The notes beneath the pieces are model-generated. The model was not told the DNA's origin and made no database searches. It was given only the letters and a program-made list of their open reading frames with translations. Position numbers and translations under genes: made by a program. Below, piece after piece: positions 59,872 through 64,000 of a stretch of DNA of 64,000 nucleotides. The first letter of the stretch is position 1. Each line of letters begins with the position of its first letter. This DNA comes from DASUHT01 sp038230835 (lineage in GTDB: Bacteria; Actinomycetota; Thermoleophilia; Gaiellales; JAICJC01), in the NCBI GenBank assembly GCA_038230835.1, contig JBBRMM010000003.1, positions 62,001 through 126,000 on the forward strand, written 5' to 3'.

Positions 59872-60429
59872 TCACCGGCCAAGCCTCTGCAGGTGCCGCC
59901 GCATGGCCTTGGCAGCGCCCGCCGAGTCGCGCGCGACGATACGGTCGGCGACGCGCGCCATGTCACGCACGACCTTCGTCCCGACCTTGGCCGGCGCCGG
60001 CTCGAGCTCGGTGAGCGCGATGATCGCCGCCGCGAGTACCTGATTGCCGGACGCGGCAGCAATGGCGAGCCGCAGCTCGACGTACGCCGGCGCGACGCCG
60101 GCCCGCAGGTCGTCCACGATCCGTCGCAGCGCGGCCGCGTCGATGGCCGTGTGCGCGGAGGCCGCGAGCCGGGCAGCGTGCGGCTCGAGCCGGTCACGCA
60201 CCTCCAGGAGCTGCTCCGGATCAGCTCCTGCGATGAACGTGCCGGCGCCCCGCCGCGGCACCAGCACGCCTGCATCCACCAGGCGACGCAGGCCCTCACG
60301 AAGAGCGGGCCGCGACAGGCCCAAGAGCACCGCCAACTCACGCTCGGAGGGCAGCCGGTCGCCCCGCACGAGACCGCTCTCGGCGATCAGGTCGCGGATC
60401 CTCCGGGTGACATCGGCACTGACCGACAT
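59872..60429 (-). CDS. GntR/FadR-family transcription regulator
   Basis: A 185-residue regulator. The winged helix is RIRDLIAESGLVRGDRLPS with ERELAVLLGLSRPALREGLRRLVDAGVLVPRRG, and the C-terminal FCD-like all-helical effector domain follows (LRLAIAAASGNQVLAAAII), although it is shorter than usual. It is divergent from the GlcD-like gene; a GGTC-A-GACC operator at 60447-60455 lies in the 27-base gap, so it probably represses both sides in response to a hydroxy or carboxylic acid. Confidence 0.85.
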   Translation of the reverse strand: MSVSADVTRRIRDLIAESGLVRGDRLPSERELAVLLGLSRPALREGLRRLVDAGVLVPRRGAGTFIAGADPEQLLEVRDRLEPHAARLAASAHTAIDAAALRRIVDDLRAGVAPAYVELRLAIAAASGNQVLAAAIIALTELEPAPAKVGTKVVRDMARVADRIVARDSAGAAKAMRRHLQRLGR

Positions 60430-60439
60430 CCGCCGATTC

Positions 60440-60456
60440 TATAGTCGGTCAGACCA
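60440..60456 (+). promoter_or_regulatory. GlcD promoter with FadR-type operator
   Basis: TATAGT (60440-60445) is the -10 box of the GlcD-like gene, and GGTCAGACC (60447-60455) matches the tNGTNNNACNa consensus of FadR-subfamily regulators, overlapping the transcription start of glcD. The leader is about five bases at most. Confidence 0.6.
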
Positions 60457-61821
60457 ATGCGTGCGCAACTCTCCGACCTCGAGCGAATTGTCGGCCCGGA
60501 CGCCGTCCTGGCGGGGGACTCCGCCCAGCCGTTCCTGCACGACGCCACCGAGTCCCGCGGGTTGATCGGACACGCACTGGCGGTGGTGATGCCGGCGGAC
60601 GCCGCCCAGGTCGCCGGCGTGCTCGCCTGGTGTTACGCCCACGACGTGCCGCTGGTCCCACGCGGCGGCGGCACCGGCTACGCGGGCGGCGCCGTCCCTG
60701 TCTCGGGAGGGGTGGTGGTGGCCATGGAGCGGATGCGCCGCATCCGCAGCTTCGACCCGCTGCTGTGGCGGATGCACGTGGAGGCCGGCGTCACGACTGC
60801 CGAGGTGCAGCGGCTGGCACGGGAGAGCGGGCTCCGCTTCCCGCCCGATCCGGGGGCTCCCGAGGTCTCCCAGATCGGAGGCAACGTGGCCACCAACGCC
60901 GGCGGGCCGCACGCCTTCAAGTACGGCGTGACCGGGCACTGGGTGACCGGAGTGGAGGCGGTCGTGGCGCCGGGGGAGGTCGTGACCTTTGGAGGCCCGC
61001 TCCGCAAGGATGTCGCCGGATATGACCTGCGCGGGCTGATGGTGGGATCGGAAGGGACGCTGGGAGTGGTCACGTCGGTGTGGCTGAGGCTGATCCCTGC
61101 GGCCGAAGCTGCACTGCCGGTGCTTGCCTTCTTCGACAACACCGGCAGCGGATGTGATGCGATCCGCGCACTGCTGGCCAGCGGGGCGGTGCCGGCGGCG
61201 ATCGAGTGCCTGGACGCCGGTGCCCTCGCGGTGGTGACCGGCGCCTGTCCGTTTCCGGTGCCGGACGCCGCGCGATTCGCGGTCCTGACCGAGGCCGACG
61301 GAAGCCGGCGCGAGGCGGTCGAGGGTCGCGACGCCCTGATCGAGGTGCTCACCGACCGCGCCCTGGCACTGCACGCCCCAGACGAGGCGGCCGCGCGGGA
61401 CGCGCTCTGGCGCTGGCGAGGTGCGTTGTCGACCGCGACCGTCACCGCCCACGGCGGCAAGGTGAGCGAGGACATCGTGGTGCCGCTCGATCGGATCGAC
61501 GAGGCGATCGAGGCCACCGTGGAGATCGGCCGCCGGCACGGGCTCGAGGCGTGCAGCTATGGTCACGCGGGTGACGGCAACCTGCACTGCACGTTCATGA
61601 TCCCGCTGGACGAGACGGAGCGCGCCGGGGCGGCTGCGGACGAGCTGGCTTCGGTGGCGACGGCACTCGGCGGTTCGATTTCAGGAGAGCACGGGCTGGG
61701 GGTCGTCAAGTCCGGCCGGCTCGGCCGCCAGTGGGCGCCGGCAGCGGTGGAGCTGCACTCGACGGTCAAGCGGGCGTTCGACCCGCATGGCCTCATCAAT
61801 CCGGGGAAGAAGGCGCCGTGA
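60457..61821 (+). CDS. FAD-linked oxidase, GlcD/lactate dehydrogenase type
   Basis: A 454-residue protein with the FAD-binding VAO fold: VPRGGGTGYAGGAVPVSGGVVV, VEAGVTTAEVQRLARESGL, PGAPEVSQIGGNVATNAGGPH, LRGLMVGSEGTLGVVTSVWLRL. The C terminus has the active-site signature YGHAGDGNLHCTF, a conserved GEHGLGVVKSG and FDPHGLINPGK. It oxidises glycolate, D-lactate or a similar 2-hydroxy acid; the substrate is unknown. It is controlled by the divergent FadR-type gene and overlaps the SIS-domain gene by four bases. Confidence 0.88.
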   Translation: MRAQLSDLERIVGPDAVLAGDSAQPFLHDATESRGLIGHALAVVMPADAAQVAGVLAWCYAHDVPLVPRGGGTGYAGGAVPVSGGVVVAMERMRRIRSFDPLLWRMHVEAGVTTAEVQRLARESGLRFPPDPGAPEVSQIGGNVATNAGGPHAFKYGVTGHWVTGVEAVVAPGEVVTFGGPLRKDVAGYDLRGLMVGSEGTLGVVTSVWLRLIPAAEAALPVLAFFDNTGSGCDAIRALLASGAVPAAIECLDAGALAVVTGACPFPVPDAARFAVLTEADGSRREAVEGRDALIEVLTDRALALHAPDEAAARDALWRWRGALSTATVTAHGGKVSEDIVVPLDRIDEAIEATVEIGRRHGLEACSYGHAGDGNLHCTFMIPLDETERAGAAADELASVATALGGSISGEHGLGVVKSGRLGRQWAPAAVELHSTVKRAFDPHGLINPGKKAP

Positions 61822-62765
61822 GCGTGATGCGAGACACGATGTGGGGCCAGCCTGAGGAGCTGCGGCGGCTGCTCGGCGACACGGATCCGGTGAGCCGGGC
61901 GGCGGAGCGGCTGCGGGGCCGGCGGCTGCTCCTGATCGGTACCGGCACGAGCTGGCACGCCGCCAACATCGGCGCGTGGTTCATGCGCGCCGCCGGGATG
62001 GAAGCGTGGGCGGTGCAGGCGATGGATGCGGCGCTCCATGACCCGACGCCCAGCCCCAGCGACGGCGTGATCCTGCTCAGTCACCGCGGCACCAAGCGGT
62101 ACACGACCGCGGTGCTCGAACGCGCCCGGGCCGACGGCGCGGCAGTGGTCACGGTGTCCGGCGTCGGTTCACCGCAGGCCGACATCGAGACGGTCGGCCA
62201 GGAACGCTCGTCTGCGTACACCGCCAGCCACCTGGGGGCCCTGCTGCGACTGGCTCAGCTGGCGGTTGCGCTGGGTGGGGACATCGGCCCGCTCGACGTG
62301 GTGCCCGACACGGTCAACGCGGTGCTGAGTGGGGGTCGCACCGGAGTCGAGCCGCCGGAGCGGGGGCTCGAGTTCGTCGGCGCCGGCCCGAACCAGTGGA
62401 CGGCCGCCGAGGGTGCGCTGAAAGTGCGCGAGACGGCGTACCTCGCGGCCGCGGGCTGGTCGATCGAGCAGTACCTGCACGGGCCGTCGGTTGCACCCGG
62501 ACCGCGAGACACCCTGGTGTGCCTGAACGGCGGAGGGCCGGGGGAGGAGCGGCTGCAGGCGGTCGCGCGCTCGGCGCAGTCGTGCGGGGTGACCGTCCAT
62601 GTGATCACGGCCGCGCACCCCAACGAGCTGCTGTCGGTGTTCCCACTCACCGCCGCGGTCCAGCGGATCGCGCTGGAGACGGCGGAGCAGTTGGGCACGA
62701 ATCCGGACAGCTTCGGACGCGATCTCGAGGCGCGGGCGCATGCGATGGACGGCATCGACCTGTAA
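61818..62765 (+). CDS. SIS-domain sugar isomerase / aminotransferase-like protein
   Basis: GTG 61818 (ATG 61827 is another choice) gives 315 residues. Two SIS modules are seen: LLLIGTGTSWHAANIGAWFM with GVILLSHRGTKRYTTAVLERA, and LEFVGAGPNQWTAAEGALKVRETAYLAAAGW followed by EQYLHGPSVA. This matches the isomerising domain of glucosamine-6-phosphate synthase-like or fructoselysine deglycase-like proteins, without the glutaminase domain. It would act on amino-sugar or glycated substrates. Coupling to the oxidase suggests one catabolic unit. Confidence 0.82.
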   Translation: MSVMRDTMWGQPEELRRLLGDTDPVSRAAERLRGRRLLLIGTGTSWHAANIGAWFMRAAGMEAWAVQAMDAALHDPTPSPSDGVILLSHRGTKRYTTAVLERARADGAAVVTVSGVGSPQADIETVGQERSSAYTASHLGALLRLAQLAVALGGDIGPLDVVPDTVNAVLSGGRTGVEPPERGLEFVGAGPNQWTAAEGALKVRETAYLAAAGWSIEQYLHGPSVAPGPRDTLVCLNGGGPGEERLQAVARSAQSCGVTVHVITAAHPNELLSVFPLTAAVQRIALETAEQLGTNPDSFGRDLEARAHAMDGIDL

Positions 62766-62894
62766 CACCTGCGGCCTGACGGCGACCGAGCCGGCGATGG
62801 GGTTGATCGACGTCACCGCGACCGCCCACCCGACCGGTCGTCTGCGCCCGGCTCGGGGCCGGCGCCGGCCCGAGCGCAGAGCCCTCAGGCGCGG

Positions 62895-62900
62895 TAGCGT
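62895..62900 (+). promoter_or_regulatory. -10 box TAGCGT, leaderless start of ECF sigma gene
   Basis: TAGCGT ends seven bases before ATG 62908, the same spacing as at the cupin gene, with no ribosome site between; likely a leaderless mRNA. Confidence 0.45.
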
Positions 62901-62907
62901 GAGCGCC

Positions 62908-63579
62908 ATGCCGACCCCGACCGAGCAGCCGCCGTCCTACGAGGCTTCGCCGGATGACCTGCGCCTGGTCAAGGCGCTGCGAAACGGCGACGAGAGCGCG
63001 TTCGCGGAGCTCGTCGACCGCCACCATGCAGCCATGGTGCGGCTCGCGACGAGCTACGTGCGCAGTCGCGCGGTGGCCGAGGAGGTAACCCAGGAGGCAT
63101 GGCTGGGCGTGCTGCAAAGCCTGCCCCGGTTCGAGGGTCGCTCGTCGCTTCGGACGTGGATCTTCCGTATCCTCGCCAACCAGGCCAAGACCCGCGCGGA
63201 GCGCGAGCGGCGTACGGTGCCGTTCTCCTCGCTGACCCCCGACGGCGAGCGCCCGTCGGTCGACCCGTCGCGGTTCCTGGGCGCCGACCACCCCGCGAAT
63301 GCCGGGCACTGGGCGTCTCCCCCCCGGCGCTGGGAGGAGCAGCCGGAGACGAGTCTGCTGTCGGGCGAGGCCACCGCGGTGGTGCTCGCGGCGATCGACG
63401 AGCTGCCGGCAGCCCAGCGCGAGGTGATCACGCTGCGCGACGTCGACGGATGGTCGTCAGCCGAGGTGTGCGACCTGCTCGGGCTGACCGAGGGGAACCA
63501 GCGGGTGCTGTTGCACCGGGGGAGGTCGAAGGTGCGGGCGAAGCTCGAGAGCTACTACGACGAGACGGGCGCGAGATGA
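62908..63579 (+). CDS. ECF RNA polymerase sigma factor
   Basis: A 223-residue sigma-70 family factor. Region 2 is LRLVKALRNGDESAFAELVDRHHAAMVRLA with VAEEVTQEAWLGVLQSLPRFEGRSSLRTWIFRIL; region 4 is IDELPAAQREVITLRDVDGWSSAEVCDLLG with EGNQRVLLHRGRSKVRAKLE. A loosely structured linker of about 70 residues joins them. The overlapping downstream anti-sigma gene shows it is kept silent until a signal. Confidence 0.9.
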   Translation: MPTPTEQPPSYEASPDDLRLVKALRNGDESAFAELVDRHHAAMVRLATSYVRSRAVAEEVTQEAWLGVLQSLPRFEGRSSLRTWIFRILANQAKTRAERERRTVPFSSLTPDGERPSVDPSRFLGADHPANAGHWASPPRRWEEQPETSLLSGEATAVVLAAIDELPAAQREVITLRDVDGWSSAEVCDLLGLTEGNQRVLLHRGRSKVRAKLESYYDETGAR

Positions 63580-63851
63580 ACGATCACGATCGGGGCGAGC
63601 TGACCTGCCGGGAGATGGTCGAGCTGATCACCGACTACCTCGAGGGTGCACTCTCGGAGGGCGATCGGGCGCTGTTCGACGAGCACCTGACGAGGTGCGA
63701 CGGGTGCGACGGCTATCTCGAGCAGATGCGCACGACGATCGTCATGGTCGGACGGCTGAGCGCCGAGCCGGTGCCGGCCGACGTCCACCGCAGGCTGCTG
63801 CACGCCTTCCGTGGATGGAAGCGTGCCGGCGGCGAGATCCCCTCAGCGTGA
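63576..63851 (+). CDS. Zinc-binding anti-sigma factor
   Basis: A 91-residue protein overlapping the sigma gene by four bases. The zinc-associated anti-sigma motif is FDEHLTRCDGCDGYL (H37, C41, C44). The helix CREMVELITDYLEGALSEGD is typical of the same family. No membrane segment follows, so it is a soluble, short anti-sigma that probably senses redox or metal state through its zinc site. Confidence 0.87.
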   Translation: MNDHDRGELTCREMVELITDYLEGALSEGDRALFDEHLTRCDGCDGYLEQMRTTIVMVGRLSAEPVPADVHRRLLHAFRGWKRAGGEIPSA

Positions 63852-63983
63852 TCAGAGAGCGCCTCCGGCAGCGGCCGGAGCGGTCGGGTCCGCACCCGCA
63901 GCCGCCGCCTCGCGGGCCAGATACTCCTCGGCCAGGAGCGGGTTGCCGGCAGCGCGTTCGACCACTTTGAGCAGCGACGACAT
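63852..63983 (-). CDS. Small hypothetical protein
   Basis: A 43-residue open frame with GAGGAGG ten bases before ATG 63983, starting SSLLKVVERAAGNPLLAEEYL, one amphipathic helix, then an Ala/Pro-rich tail. The stop lies just behind the anti-sigma gene, converging with it. I do not recognise it; the ribosome site and clean fit make it a plausible real small gene. Confidence 0.45.
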   Translation of the reverse strand: MSSLLKVVERAAGNPLLAEEYLAREAAAAGADPTAPAAAGGAL

Positions 63984-64000
63984 GCTCGCCACCTCCTCGA

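Noticed and set aside
1..64000. CRISPR arrays, rRNA genes and retron-like elements
   Set aside because: No regularly spaced repeats, no rRNA-like stretches and no reverse transcriptase motif were found by reading.

Overview
The DNA is GC-rich and almost all coding. Gene families such as the SCO6880/DUF6112 conjugation genes, a TIGR02960-type sigma factor beside a STAS gene, a leaderless-gene pattern and a LigB-like DNA ligase point to an actinobacterium. My guess is the Thermoleophilia/Solirubrobacterales side, but that is inference from style and not from a marker gene.

Positions 1 to about 47,819 look like one integrated conjugative element (ICE). At its left edge a tyrosine integrase (cut by the window) follows an excisionase. 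At its right edge lies a 45-base 3' fragment of tRNA-Asp(GUC), the expected scar (attR) of integration into a tRNA gene whose intact copy would lie left of the window. Between them are a Toprim primase; an XRE/nucleotidyltransferase pair; an OST-HTH (LOTUS) gene with an unrecognised partner; a leftward transfer operon (ParA-like ATPase, DUF6112, VirB8-like, VirB6-like, SCO6880, VirB4-like); XRE and methyltransferase genes; a winged-helix plus TIR/deoxyribosyltransferase-like pair; a rightward lysin (DPBB+NlpC/P60) and VirD4 coupling protein; an IetAS defence pair; a MobF relaxase-helicase; ParB, DUF932 and small regulators; a large RecB-like nuclease/helicase fusion; an intact IS1380-family insertion sequence with a 4-bp target duplication; and a six-gene type 3 BREX operon (brxF-brxC-pglXI-brxHII-pglZ-brxA) directly before attR. 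The ICE is therefore a defence carrier: BREX-3 and IetAS are recognisable, and at least two more modules (OST-HTH pair, TIR-like pair) have the layout of uncharacterised defence or conflict systems.

From 47.86 kb rightward the gene content becomes ordinary chromosome: DUF1326 and DUF2182 genes, an MFS exporter, a STAS gene facing an ECF sigma gene with a SnoaL-like tail, a cupin, an ATP-dependent DNA ligase with a one-base frameshift, a divergent FAD oxidoreductase/DHDPS-family pair, an AlkZ-related protein, an ArsR-regulated split transketolase, a nitrilase and FadR-type regulator divergent from a GlcD-like oxidase and SIS-domain sugar enzyme, and an ECF sigma/zinc anti-sigma pair.

Shared cis elements tie the ICE together. 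ATGGGTCA half-sites stand at the primase/XRE promoter region and at the relaxase promoter. A GATCCACTGCTAT element stands at the promoters of both transfer operons. No rRNA, intact tRNA or CRISPR array was seen.
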